Shown here one piece after another: positions 21,679 through 33,060 of a stretch of DNA of 64,000 nucleotides. Numbering within the stretch: position 1 is the first letter of the stretch; each line of letters starts with the position of its first letter. Both the position numbers and the translations under genes were made by a program. Source of the stretch: Urechis unicinctus (taxonomy: Eukaryota > Annelida > Polychaeta > Xenopneusta > Urechidae); NCBI GenBank assembly GCA_034190875.2, contig CM067346.1, positions 43,003,815 to 43,067,814 on the forward strand, in the 5' to 3' direction. Under the pieces are notes generated by a model, which saw nothing but the letters and a program-made list of their open reading frames with translations, made no database searches and was not told the DNA's origin.

Positions 21679-24182
21679 CTCTACAGACGCTGCCTGTGAT
21701 TTGTCCTTAAGGAACTGGAGATGTTCCTCGTTCTGGACAAGAATGAAATAAAACATGGGTAAATAGACACAATACTCCCCGTTCAACCAATGTTCGCTTT
21801 GTCAAAAGTACAATAAGCGAAAGGAATACATACGTTAGCAAAATGTCTCAGCGTTCGTTTTGCTGTAGATTTTTTCTTCCATCGCTTGAGTCCAGCGAAC
21901 TGGGCCATCTTAAGATTTTCTAATACACAGGGGTGGCAAGTTAGGTATGCCAATAGTGTTTGCACAACCCAAAGACGAAGCTATATGAAGCCTGTTAAAA
22001 TTATTACAAACCTCCTTTCCCGTCGCTTGCCATTTTCTTCTCCGCTTTTTTACCAAAACCCGACTGAAAAGAAAACGGTAAAAATGTGGTTGTAGAATAT
22101 TTGATCGGATCCTTTCCCTGCTGAGGAGTGCACGAAGCCGGGGGGGGGCACTTGGCCTTATTCTGGATAGGGGTGTGCCGCGGGACCTCGAAAACCCGTA
22201 CCCGTCGTACAAGGTCAAAATGGCCAAAAGCATACCCCGTCGTACAAGGTATTATGCGAATGTATAACCCCTCGTACAGATTGAAGCTCAAAAACATACC
22301 CCGCCGTACAAGTATGAGGCCAAAAAACCCGTCGTACAAGTCAAGAGGCCGAAAAAACATACCCCGTCGCGCGGCACATATGTACTACCTCTACACCATT
22401 AAGTGCCCCCCCCCCCGGGGCACGAAGTGATAATTGTATGATAAACTTACCAATATTGTTTTAAGAAGCGCGGCGTCAATGCCCTTTGGAGGGAGGCTTG
22501 AACCACTGCCCTCTAGACAATCAGTGATAAATTGGATATTTTACATATCATATCTCACCCTCCATAAAAAGACAAATTAATACAAGACTTTCCTTCAATG
22601 TGTATCTGTTACCATGTTGATAATCAGGCGACTGCATAACAAGGTCTTATTTGATTAGCAATGATACTGCTCAGAACTCAACAAGAAGATGTTATGAAAT
22701 ACCCACGATTAGGGGTGTCTTCTTTTGCACTTCCTTCTTTCTGCTCAAGTATTGTAAGAAGATATATGTTACCTTAAGTCAATAAACTGATATATGGCCA
22801 AATGTGAGCGCGTGGTTGAAACGATACGTTCAAGACAAGGCCATACATGAATTCGACTACCTGAATAGAATGTTCTGCTTTGCCCTCCTTTGTCTCGACC
22901 TCCACTGTTTCCTTGACTTTCCTCCCCTCGTCCTCTTCTTCATTTAACACTTCTGTTTTGCTCACCATTCGCTCATTTTCTTCGTCTTCCTCCTCAACGA
23001 CGTCAGCTATGATATTTGTGGTCAATTTAGAGACAATCTCTACTTCTTCTTCCTCATCACTCTCTTTCTTCTGATCGCCCTGTGTTGATCCAAACATTTA
23101 TGGACAAAGAAAGTAAGGACACTCTTATGTTGTCAGTATCAGATAAATTGGATTGTATATCAGATTTTTAATTACAAAATATGATTTTGATGAATTCAAC
23201 ATAAATCAATTCAATTAATAAAATGATAAAGGTGATGATATTACTTTCCATGTTACTACTTCAATACTTCTTATCTATCCCACCTTTATATGCGCCATGT
23301 AACACACTCGTGTTGATGTGCCGTTAAATGGTTAAACCCTTTACTTCCTATACCAAAAACCACTGACAATAGGTTTTTGAGTTGAAAACTATATATTGAA
23401 TAATTTTGTATCTGTGCTTATTTTACTTGGAGAAGGTTGGCTCTGGATTTTGCTCGTGCTTGTAAAGAGTCATCCAAAGCTTTCTCTTGGCTGCCTTGGA
23501 GTCGAACCAGTTCTGTCAAACTCTGCTTCGTGTCCTGGTAGTGAACAATCGCGATATTCTGGCTATGGACAAGACCATATTGTAGTTATAAATGTTGTAC
23601 CGTTATGCACAAAAAACGCATCCATAGGATATGATGAACGTTGAACATACGTAGACGGCTGTTGGATGAATTTGAAATCTTTGTAAGCGATTGTTGCAAA
23701 TGCTGGATCCCACTGACTTCGGCGCCTGTATTTCCCATTTTCCGACCAGGTCTTTGATTCAGAGCTCGGTCCAACACTTCCAACACTTAACAAATTCGCA
23801 GCACCTATGTTTGCAGCAGTTCAAAAACGAGGGTTTTGGGATAATTATGGCAATTCAATTTTCGTTGCTAATGTACGTAATATACAAAGATTTACCATGA
23901 GAAGTCTGATTGGGTGGATTTTTCTCCGATTCACCTTTTCGATTCCTGCACCCCAAAAAACCCACTCTTTTCACAGAAAATGTATGTTGTATACCCACAT
24001 GACCCTTTGATATGCAGTAAATATATCCAAATGTGTATAAACAACAAACAGAGAATGACATACGGCGATTGATTGGTGTTTTCTTCTCTATAAATATGCA
24101 CATTTGGACTCTCTAACACAGCGGTTCTTCTTCGTCGTTGCTCCGGTTTATTTTGTGTTCTCCTTTCTGTACTTTCGTCCAT
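21679..24182 (-). CDS. unrecognised acidic, coiled-coil protein (5' exons; 3' end not found)
   Basis: Minus-strand exons: 24182-24064 (start MDESTERRTQNK), 23785-23651, 23562-23427, 23079-22861, 21732-21679. All have GT-AG ends, and phases 2, 2, 0, 0, 0 are continuous, which is strong support for a real gene. Exon 1 is basic (RRRRTAVLESPNVHIYREEN). Exon 2 has YRRRSQWDPAFATIAYKDF. Exon 3 is a predicted helix (QNIAIVHYQDTKQSLTEL, LQARAKSRANLLQ). Exon 4 is very acidic (SDEEEEVEIVSKL, VVEEEDEENERM). Exon 5 reads NEEHLQFLKDKSQ. I do not recognise the family. No stop was reached in phase, so further exons should lie below 21679. A palindromic CRE (TGACGTCA) lies 89 bp upstream of the ATG. Confidence 0.6.
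22130..22427. mobile_element. MITE family 'GCACTT', copy A, 282 bp with 8-bp target duplications
   Basis: GCACGAAG occurs at 22130-22137 and 22420-22427. The inverted ends are CCGGGGGGGGGCACTTGG on the left and a TTAAGTGCC C-run GGG on the right. The inside is made of 6-7 diverged copies of a short phrase around CCGTCGTACAAG and ACATACCCCG. It is non-coding and resembles a hAT-type MITE. It lies in the intron between exons 4 and 5 of the coiled-coil gene. Confidence 0.8.
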
Positions 24183-24270
24183 GGATGCACTTCAGAACTA
24201 TGTAGTAAACCAAGATTCTCAACTTTATTAACTCATCTTTTTCAAAGATGCAGATGCGTTTGTTTCCGCA

Positions 24271-24278
24271 TGACGTCA
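24271..24278. promoter_or_regulatory. CRE-like palindrome TGACGTCA
   Basis: A full consensus CREB/ATF site, 89 bp upstream of the minus-strand start codon at 24182. The position fits a proximal promoter; function is inferred. Confidence 0.4.
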
Positions 24279-24496
24279 TGAAACAGATTGTTGTCATGGA
24301 TACAATCATTGTTTATCAATTAATATAATGTACAATCGAAATATAAAAGTATTCGAGCCCCCAACGGGTTTCTGTGTAAAATAAGTAAAATTATTAACGT
24401 GGGGATGAAATTAGAATAACCCTACCTAACCAGCTAACGGGGTTTACTTATTAATAATATGATAGGCCAAAGCTGGACCTGTAGCAATATATATAT

Positions 24497-24534
24497 TAGC
24501 TCCGGTCGAACGGTAACATGACGTCTTATAGGAT
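24497..24534 (-). mobile_element. short interspersed element, copy 3 (partial)
   Basis: On the minus strand it reads CCTATAAGACGTCATG, then ACCGTTCGACCGGAGCTA, the 3' half of the family. Confidence 0.5.
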
Positions 24535-24851
24535 TGTAGCCGCGAACGACGGTAATATAAATATATACCGTCGTGAGTGAGGATATGTGGGTCGTGTGGC
24601 AAATTTTTTTTATTTCGCGTCTCCGCGGCTTACCACCAAGTTGTGTACTTACGTAAATATATATGTCGACAAATGAGATGAATATCCGCTTCTCCGCACT
24701 ATTTTGGTTATCCACTGGCTCGTGATTATTTAGCAATTGTCAAATGAACATTTAGAATCCCAACTTTCATTCACGGCAGCCCCAGTTTTGGAGATATGAC
24801 GTCACATTACGCAGTTTCATTTTCACTCGCCATGTGGCTGCAGGTCCCGGA

Positions 24852-25050
24852 GGAGGGGGCACTTAGGTATATAGAGGTAGTATACATGTGTCGGGGTAGG
24901 TTTTTTTCGGCCTCCCGACGGGTTTTGTTGACCTCATAATTGTAGGATGGGGTATGCTCTTGCCATTTCTACCTTGTATGACGGATACAGGTTTTTGAGA
25001 TCCCGGGGCACAACCCTACGTAGGACAAGGCCAAGTGCCCCCTCCAGACT
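24852..25050 (-). mobile_element. MITE family 'GCACTT', copy B (reverse orientation)
   Basis: GGAGGGGGCACTTAGG on the left and CCAAGTGCCCCCTCC on the right enclose the same phrases as copy A in reverse (CCTCCCGACGGGTTTT, TACCTTGTATGACGG). Target duplications are not obvious, so it is older. Confidence 0.7.
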
Positions 25051-25533
25051 ACGGGAATCAATAAGTGTTATCTTTTTTTAAATGTCAATGTGATATCGTT
25101 GAATACATATCGCCCTTCAAAGTATTTCCAAAAGATAATCATTGACAAAATGACACATATACTCAATTAATAAAATTCAGAAAGAAAAAGTTCGCTTGCG
25201 AGGAACCTTGTCTGCGCATGCGCGCAGAAACCAATCTTGTCGTTCAAAATAAACATGAACTTTTCAGAATTTGTGTGGCCGGATTAAATCGCCTTTGACG
25301 AAATCTCACACGTAAACTAACTCAACTTGTTAATAAACATTCATTTATGTGAAAAATTATTCTTCATATGTACATTTGTGTAATTATCGTGTATAATTGG
25401 AACTCATGTATCGTTCACGCGCATTCGGTTACGATCTTTGCACGACGTCGGCTAATAGGATTGTTTACCAGCCAATGAGTTGTACTTTAAACTTCGTTAG
25501 GCAAAGAAACTTCACCTCTGTCATGGAGCGCAC

Positions 25534-25542
25534 TATAAATAG
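25534..25542 (+). promoter_or_regulatory. candidate TATA box for the sulfotransferase gene
   Basis: TATAAATAG is followed 145 bp later by a good donor (ATTCTG|GTAAGA at 25686/25687). This suggests a 5' UTR exon from about 25565 to 25686, spliced to the acceptor at 25964 just before the ATG. Inferred. Confidence 0.4.
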
Positions 25543-25967
25543 CTCATTTACACTGTCTAGGCCTTGGTGCTTTGCCTATAACATGTATAAGCCAGCATAC
25601 CAGTATATTTCATCTATTCCTAAGTAACAACCGCATGGGATTGCCATTAGTACAGTTTAATAGCTTTTTTATCCATTCTCATTCTGGTAAGATTCAAATG
25701 GATAATGGGTGGCGCTGTCGGCGCAACCCACAGGATGTCTCCATTACTTCTGTCACAACCGAACTTGAAATCCGGCCAATTTTAAAATTTTCCTGACCTT
25801 CAACATAAAGAAACATGACAGGAGGTGTGCTGGAAATGCTAACCGTATGGTACGCCGACGAAGAGTCCCACCGGGTTTTATTGTTGCCTTCGTTAAAGGC
25901 CGGCTAGCCGACGAAAATATATTCAGCAAGTTGAGTAGGACCTCTTAGTCTCTTTTCGTTACAGGGA

Positions 25968-27226
25968 ATGGATCACGAACCTACAGTTGGGCTGCATCAC
26001 GCCTATCATGATCAGTTCACTTTGGATGGCGTTGTGTACGCGGGAGGCTCGGCCGCCCTAGAAGGCTTTGAGAAGATCAAAGCAGGAGACGTGGTCGACT
26101 ATGACCTACTTATTGCAACCTTCCCCAGACCAGGTGCATATTCAACAGTTATTTTTCTTTACGAGGTTCCTTTAAGGTCATTCAATCCGAACAAGATGGC
26201 AGTTTCCGAGTGCTGCTTAGTGATTTTTTTAATCAAAATGAAGCATTTTATTGAGGTGCAACAAGCAAATTATGTATTTATTGCGATCCCCAGTGTATCC
26301 TGGTCTTGATTGGCAATGTCCTAAGCCATACAATAAATTATATACGATAACTTAATTGTCAATGTACTCTAAAAAGAATTTGTATGCGTTTATTCAAACG
26401 GTTAATATCGTCCGTGTGTTAGTTATGATTAGCTTTATCCATCCAAGCAGCATTCGCATCCTGGCAAATACTGTCAATGCTGGGCCAATGGTCTGGTGAT
26501 ACTTATTGTGTAACAGGTGGCTCTAGGCTCTTAGAGGCGTGTTGGTTACTTTTGAATGATATCAACATCAGCAAGGCCAGGGAAGTGGATGTATTCCAAA
26601 GACATGTTTTCCTGGAGATGTTTCATCTCTCTCCGACCGAGTTAGCTTCTCCTCGGATTGCAAAGACCCACGTTAAGCTGGACATGGCAAAAGATGTTCT
26701 CACACGCAAAGGTAAAATTATTGTTGGTCTGAGGAACCCAAAAGATGCTCTTGTCTCTTTCTATCATTTCCACCGAATGAATTCTCTATTGGGATTATTT
26801 CCTGGAAATTGGCATCAATTTATGGAAAAGTACATGAGACATGAAGTGGCATATGGAGACTTTTTCGACTACGTTCTGTCCTGGTGGAAACTTAAGGATC
26901 ACAAAGACATCCTGTTCGTTGAGTATGAGGAGATGAGTGAGCGTCCCCTGGAAATTTTAAGACAGATTGCAGACTTCTTGGGGAAGCCATATAGCAATGA
27001 ACAACTGCAGGTTATTAGTGATTGGATCTCTTTCTCGAACATGAGTTCCAACAAAAGCACCAACTACACTAGCATCAAGGAGTTGCATCAGGATATATCC
27101 CCCTACCTAAGGCGAGGTATTACGGGAGATTGGAAGAATTACTTTAACAGGGAAGAGAGCAATTACATCGACAAGCAGTGTAGGGAACGGTGTGATCCTG
27201 TGGGGCTCCATTTCAAATTCGAATGA
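25968..27226 (+). CDS. cytosolic-type PAPS-dependent sulfotransferase
   Basis: Two coding exons: 25968-26133 and 26451-27226, 313 residues, close to the usual 290-310. The product should transfer a sulfuryl group from PAPS to a hydroxyl or amine of a small acceptor. The catalytic-His segment is RIAKTHVKLDM. The 3'-phosphate site is clear (IVGLRNPKDALVSFYHFHR). The C-terminal PAPS motif is RRGITGDWKNYF. The N-terminal 5'-phosphosulfate loop is unusual: spliced as written it reads ATFPRPAFASWQIL in place of TYPKSGTxW. The exon starts right after TTTTCGTTACAG with the ATG three bases in, so a 5' UTR exon lies upstream. The acceptor of exon 2 (CCAAGCAG|CA) decides the loop sequence. The substrate cannot be inferred. 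Confidence 0.85.
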
Positions 27227-28570
27227 ATCTTGTTTACATCGACATTTTCGTATTGAAATGTGATGAACTCATTTAAGCAATTGCTCCAAACGAATTACGG
27301 ATTATTTCAATGTGGTTTTAATTGATAATTTCTTTTTGGAAAATGCGCATGGAAGCTCATAAGTACTAAAACACATCCAAGAATATTTGACCATGCTGTA
27401 TATGATTCATCACCTGCCACAAACAATTCCCTAACAAATATTGTAAGAGACAACTTAGCTGTAGTGCTTTTGCAATAAGTGCAATGATTTTGTAAAATCT
27501 TCTTGTATGTAAAAAAAAGATTGGTGTGATAAAATAAGATGAAATTAATTTGTTCCTTTCTCGAGTCCTAAGCCTTAACTCGGCACCTGGAATGCCCACT
27601 CAGTCACATGCATTGTTAAATGATTAAATGTAAATTTGTTAAATAAGTCAATGGGATCGATAGTCTGTGTGGATTAATAATAGATTGGCACTGTAAGGAT
27701 GACCATAAGAAAAGCGTCGTGGGACATTCAAAGAGCAATCCCGCCAGTCATGGTGTGAAAGAAGCCAGCGACGGCATGACGAAATGTCATGTCTTCATAT
27801 GATGGGTCGATATTCATTTACAGAATATGAAAATCTTATATATTTTTGTGAGTGTCTGTCTGTTCTCAATACACATCAATATGAAGCGCTCCAGAAACGT
27901 CCAGGGAATGTCAATAAATTTACCAACATCTAGATGTGAACTTATACATATCGCTAAGTGTAACGAGCGATCGGTTCGATCGCATTTACTTCAGAAGAAC
28001 CTCTTTGATGCGTTAACTACCTCATGTTTTTCATTCTGTATGGTATTTATATCATGAAAGAAATTTTTATTCCTCAACGAGAGAGAGACACACACAAATA
28101 TTGCAATAAGCGCTATGTTCAAAAGCATTGATCGCTGTGTCCGAAATTCGATCGCATATGCTCCAAAAGAACCTCACTGGTGCAAACACTAATTCGGTGA
28201 CCCAAAATCTTTTTGTTCTTTATGGTAAATATATTATTGTAGATAGTGATAAATTTAACGCATTTGTAACCACAAACGATACTTTGTGTATTACAATTAT
28301 GATGCGAAGCCTTTGATTCATCCACAAATAAGAGACGCTCGATAAGTCCTTGCATTAATAAAAAGTTACTATTTACAGCAAGATAAGTCAAAGTGTGTTA
28401 AATAACATTTATACATATTGCCACTATAGTGTATCATGCATGGAATTATATTGTGTAAGCTAAATAAGCTTGTGAAACTAATCATAACCGTCCGTGACGT
28501 GCAACGAAGTTTTCTTATACTAATAGGTGGTACATTAAAACGCATTTTTACAATTTACTAAATCCGTGCC
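27227..28570. repeat. intergenic DNA with an imperfect 170-bp duplication
   Basis: About 27930-28060 and 28110-28240 share TCGATCGCAT, AGAAGAACCTC and TTCTnTATGGTA in the same order. No gene was seen. The rest is unremarkable AT-rich DNA. Confidence 0.4.
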
Positions 28571-28576
28571 CACTTT

Positions 28577-28632
28577 AGCCCTGGTCGGACGGTGATATCT
28601 TTAATATGTCTACTCATACGTCTTGCAGGGCT
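28577..28632 (-). mobile_element. short interspersed element, copy 4
   Basis: On the minus strand it starts AGCCCTGCAAGACG, continues TGAGTAGACATATT and ends CCGTCCGACCAGGGCT. It shows the family's inverted AGCCC/GGGCT ends best. Confidence 0.6.
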
Positions 28633-29634
28633 AAGCCTACGTACGCTGTTGATAACGCGCATTCGTTCGTATGAATTTTTCTTTGCGCGAAACTGCAGTC
28701 AGAGATTGGACTTTGAGGCCCTTCTCAATAAATGTCTGATTCTCCGTGCCATAAGCAAAGAATTTCAGTTATAAAGTTTTTTGACTGAAGTAAGACGAAG
28801 TTAACCGATATGACCCGGTAAACTGGCCTACAGCCAAGTCATCTAGACGACCTGTGGCGGCATCTTGTGGGAGAAAATGTTATAATCTCGGATCACAACG
28901 AGACTTTTAAAATAAAAATGGCGTCGGCTGTTTTTGTTTTTTGTGAACTTTAAAGAAAATCTGCGCTTATACGTTATGTTCAGACGTTCACGATACCATT
29001 CTCCAGTATTTAAAACATTTTAAAAGTCGTTTAACAAAAACCAGGTAAGACAGGGTATGGTATGGCTCAGTTGTTTCATTATCGCTTAATAAACAACACC
29101 AGGTAAGTCTATCTCTACGACTCTAGTCTAGAGTCTAGTCTCTATCAGTATCACTATCAGTCCACAGGGGGTTACGGGTCAAAAAGCCCCCGGAACAAAA
29201 CGACATCGGGGGCGCTGGCGTTGATCGTGTCTCGAGACCTCAAGACTTGTACTTATATACGAATGCTAGTATGTTAACAACGTTTTGCTCAAGCACAGCA
29301 TCATAGGAACATTCAGTTGCTACCGTGAGGGCGTTTGGAGCACTCCCGGTCCTAAGCCTCACTAAGGGTGTTATGGGGGCTTTCCTCACGGCAGTCAGCC
29401 GGCCGGCCGTTAGGGCGTTTGGAGTACGTCTCCCCGGCCGTGAGGGAGCATTTCCTCATGGCAGCAAGGGCATTTTGACATTTCAAGAATGCTATCAATA
29501 TACTCATGCCAGTAGTTAACTACATTTTTTTCGCGTCATTCAAGCATTCGCATCATAGGAACATGCACACCATATGGAAATTCACACCACGCGACATTCA
29601 TAAAGTAAACGCCAAAACAGTTGTAAAATAAAAG

Positions 29635-29965
29635 TTAATAGATATAGCCAAAAATATACATTAATATACATACTTTTTGACGAGTATCAATAAAATCAGT
29701 TCAACACAATAGGCATAGCTAAATAACATGCATTAAGTAAAATGCAGTCTTTATTAACAAAAACATAAGTCTTGATTAAACCAAAAAACTAATAAACTCC
29801 ATAGCCACCGTTCCAAAAATACATTAATTCATGGACTCTTTATTGGCAATTACTACTCATCAGTATAATCAGTTCAACAAAATAGGCATAGCTAAAAGCA
29901 AACATTAAGTAAAATGCAGTCTTTTTAAACATAAACACAAGTCTTAATTAAACAAAAAAACCAAT
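29635..29965. repeat. two tandem copies of a ~160-bp repeat
   Basis: Both copies share AAAATCAGTTCAACA, AATAGGCATAGCTAAA, AGTAAAATGCAGTCTTT and AACATAAG(T)CTT. A third copy sits at 32285-32440 beside the MULE remnant, so the unit may be the end region of a transposon. Confidence 0.7.
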
Positions 29966-30096
29966 CGACTCCCAGGGGTGGAAACTAACAACAATAGCTA
30001 CCAGCCATCGGCCCAACACAAATTTTACTGGCCAAAAACATAACATAAGGATATACCCAAATATAAATCTGTATTACCCACTACGTTACATGTAAA

Positions 30097-30870
30097 TCAC
30101 AGATAAAATATGTACAAAAACAAATAGAAATGAACATGCCTCAACTGCAAAAAGTATGTCCAAACACTCATCACTTGTCTATGCTTGCATAATAAAGCAA
30201 TATGTGCACCCACACACACAGTATCTAATTTATCAGGGTATCTGTCTGGATCGAAGTTGCGAATATCAGGAGACTGAAGAAGAACAGTCATGAGGTTGAC
30301 TAATGTGCAATGGCATAAACTGGACTGCCAGTCACTATTGATTTGTCCCATCACATTGAAACCTCTCTCACATTCTGCCATAGATTAATAAATTAATTAT
30401 ATCAGGTCAAACAAATGCAAAACATTTGAGCATTCTTTCTCTAGCATACGATTCACTTGGGGCCAGCTGAAACTGCTCAGTCGCTTGGCCATGTCGCCTT
30501 GGCTGTAGAGTCTAGCATAACACATCATTATCGTATCAGAATCAGATTCTGTTATTTGTAGTTTTTATTGTTATTATTTTAATGTGACGCAACATAACAA
30601 GCCATTACCTCTCATATTGTCCTTGTCAGGCCAACTCTGCATGTCCATGACATTAGTAGCGTGAAGAACGTTTTTATAAATGTCTTTAAAACTCTTGGAA
30701 AAGCTGGCAAAATTAGCTGTGCGACAGCTTCATGTACACCTTTAATCAGCTTCCTTCTCACATCCTCGATTGTTTCCCTTTGAAGTCTGAGGTCACAAAA
30801 ATAGCGGGGCAGCCAGCTTGTTTCACTTGGCTGAAGTTATTGTGATCAGTGCAAGTCTGTATATAGGTAG
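30097..30870 (-). mobile_element. hAT transposase remnant
   Basis: The minus-strand frame 30381-30097 starts AECERGFNVMGQINSDWQSS, the hAT C-terminal dimerisation motif (as in ZNF862/KIAA-type relatives). Upstream frames (about 30680-30600, KSFKDIYKNVLHATNVMDMQ) and about 30500-30400 (AKRLSSFSWPQVNRMLEKE) fit the preceding transposase region in changing frames. It is a decayed copy with no intact open frame. Confidence 0.65.
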
Positions 30871-31468
30871 GAATAATGATGTCATTGTCATTATTTTCCA
30901 TCACAATACACATGAATAATCCTCAAGTTGGGTACGTATAATACACAGTGATAGAGACAAGAAAATCTATTCAATTTCAGTTCAGTACTGGAAATGCTAA
31001 CGATTTCCAACAGTGTACTAGACCTACAGTCACTATTTAACTTTCTCCACTTGTATCTAAACGGCGTGTGTAAGTCGCGCTCTGGTCTGTAGCATGATTA
31101 TTATTGTCCGTGATAAGTAACGTGGTAAAATTCAGAAACTGTCGGAAGTCGATTTTTCTCGCTCTGTGACCGTCAGTGGTATATGGGCATTCATAGTTAA
31201 ACGACGATATTGTTTCACTTGACTGGACGTCACATAAAAGGTTTGCGTTACTTACGGTTTTAAAGCTAGTGTTGGACTAAAAATAATTCTACAGAAGGTG
31301 CTGATAACGGTCGGGATGTAATCTGCACCTATCATCGCTATCGAACCAAGTACCGGAGCTGCGGTAATAAAACCTGAAGTTGGTCTGTTGGGCTACCTAT
31401 CATATATTGACATGCATGAATTTTATCGTTGACAAAATGCGCTTATCTTAGGTGTATTCATACATAAT

Positions 31469-31879
31469 CAGACATTGTGAAGGAATTTCAAGCTTTACCG
31501 GACCGCGGTCCGGAAAAGTTAGAAAAACTTACCGGACTGAGAATTTTTTTACTGGACCGAAGTTTTGACAAACATATATGGCCACGCTGTGCTTTTAAAA
31601 ATCCACGTGAAATCTACTTCCGGCAACCACAGAATCACCCGAACTTCCGAAGTCGAATGACTAACGAACCAGCGAAAATTATAGATATTGACAGAAAGAT
31701 GAAAGAGACGTGAAACAGCAAATTCTTGGGTTTATTTTCATTTTTGAGGGGGTACTCGCATGAATAGTATATTAGAATTTATTACTGGACCGAGGACCGG
31801 TGAACAATCACATTTTTTATAGGACCAGAGAAAAGTTTACTGGATGTCTGATGGGTCCGGTAAACCTTCACAATGTCTG
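31469..31879. mobile_element. MITE, 411 bp, with 15-bp inverted ends and CATAAT duplication
   Basis: The left end is CAGACATTGTGAAGG, followed 10 bp later by TTTACCGGACC. The right end is the exact reverse complement without the 10-bp gap (GGTCCGGTAAACC then TTCACAATGTCTG). CATAAT flanks both sides. The interior repeats ACCGGAC/ACTGGACC phrases. Non-coding. Confidence 0.75.
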
Positions 31880-31920
31880 CATAATCGTAACTTGAGTCGT
31901 CTCAACATGATTTCACGATC

Positions 31921-32052
31921 TCAGGTCGTATTCATGAAGAACAACTTGACATATTTCAGTCGACCCAACAACATTTTTTTTTTCATGAATACGGCGGAGA
32001 CAGCCAACTCAGCTTACCGTCTCAAAACCTGCCTTTATGAATACGACCCTGA
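31921..32052. mobile_element. MITE, 132 bp, TIR TCAGGTCGTATTCATGAAG
   Basis: The right end CTTTATGAATACGACCCTGA is the inverted copy (about 17 of 20 match). A second inner pair (TTCATGAA near 31930; TCATGAATACG at 31983) gives extra fold-back potential. Target duplication is unclear. Confidence 0.65.
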
Positions 32053-32284
32053 TCCAAAGCTTGTGGTCACACACGTATTTTATGGTAGCATGCACAGGTA
32101 AAAAACGGAGACAAACGCCTCAAGCATGCTTATGATGTTTGGCAATGACGCCGGAAAGTAATGAACCCAGAGAGAGTACGATAACTGACTCACCACCCGG
32201 GTGCGTGATAAGGCGAATTCAACTCGCCCGAAATTGTTTTCAGTCGCCATTGGCGGGCGGGCTACCGTTAGTTTCCATCCCTGA

Positions 32285-32440
32285 ACTCCATACCCACCGC
32301 TGGAAAAATACATTAATTCATGGACACTTTATTGGCATTCACACGAGCATCAGTAAAATCAGTTACAAAATAGGCATAGCTAAAAGCATACATGAAGTCA
32401 AATGCAGTCTTTATTAACATAAACACAAGTATACATTCAT
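32285..32440. repeat. third copy of the 160-bp repeat
   Basis: It shares ACATTAATTCATGGAC, TTTATTGGCA, AATAGGCATAGCTAAAAGCA and ATGCAGTCTTTATTAACATA with 29635-29965. Confidence 0.7.
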
Positions 32441-32486
32441 AAAACATCAGACCTAAAAACAATCCTATGTTAATGGCACAAAATAG

Positions 32487-33060
32487 CTACACAGGACCAT
32501 ACACTCTACCACAAGCACAGAGAAGCTGGGATGCAGTTCTACTCTTGGCCTCGTAGTCATTCCACATCTTCCCTTGTAGTTCTGTGAAAGACTTCCTCTG
32601 GTGTCGGTGGAGCTTTCCTTCTGTCACAAGTCGAACTTGAAGTGGGATAAGCCAAGCTTCTTTGTGGAGATAGGTTAGGAGCTGATAGAAATGAAGATGG
32701 CTCCTTTCAGCCCAGGAGTTGACCCTGGTGTGCCATCCTTCCACATCGTTGTTGGTACGGATGGCAAGTCGGAACACATTCCAACGGGTGATGTCCCAGA
32801 AGGTTGATGTCAGCCATGTCTTAGAAACGTAGTTGAAGAGCTCGCGCAGTCTGTCATTGGTGGCCCGGGTTTGGAGTTCCTGAAAAGTAAGTGCTATGTG
32901 GTCAGGTGGCAAGAAAGGTAAGAAGATGGCAGATCATTTTAAACACAGATGAATCCTGTGAATACACAGTTCGCAGACCAATGTTTTGAACCTTGTGCCA
33001 TACTGACTGGGCCCAGTGGAAGACGCATCCTTGAATACTGACGATCTGGAAGACGTCTAA
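32487..33060 (-). mobile_element. MULE transposase C-terminal remnant
   Basis: The upstream piece (about 33060-32905) encodes VFQIVSIQGCVFHWAQSVWH. The downstream frame (32912-32487) encodes PPDHIALTFQEL, then RTNNDVEGWHTRVNSW. CxFHWxQxxW and NxxEGWH are MULE transposase hallmarks. The two pieces are in different frames and the N-terminal catalytic part is missing, so it is a dead fragment. Confidence 0.75.

Noticed and set aside
22004-22430. 100-118-residue frames on both strands around 22.2 kb
   Set aside because: They are the internal phrases of the MITE read through; no splice or codon support.
23480-23500. B-box-like GGAGTCGAACC suggesting a second tRNA-SINE
   Set aside because: It lies inside coding exon 3 of the coiled-coil gene and has no A box nearby.
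31477-31713. 78-residue frame with Leu/Arg-rich sequence
   Set aside because: It lies wholly inside a MITE defined by inverted ends.
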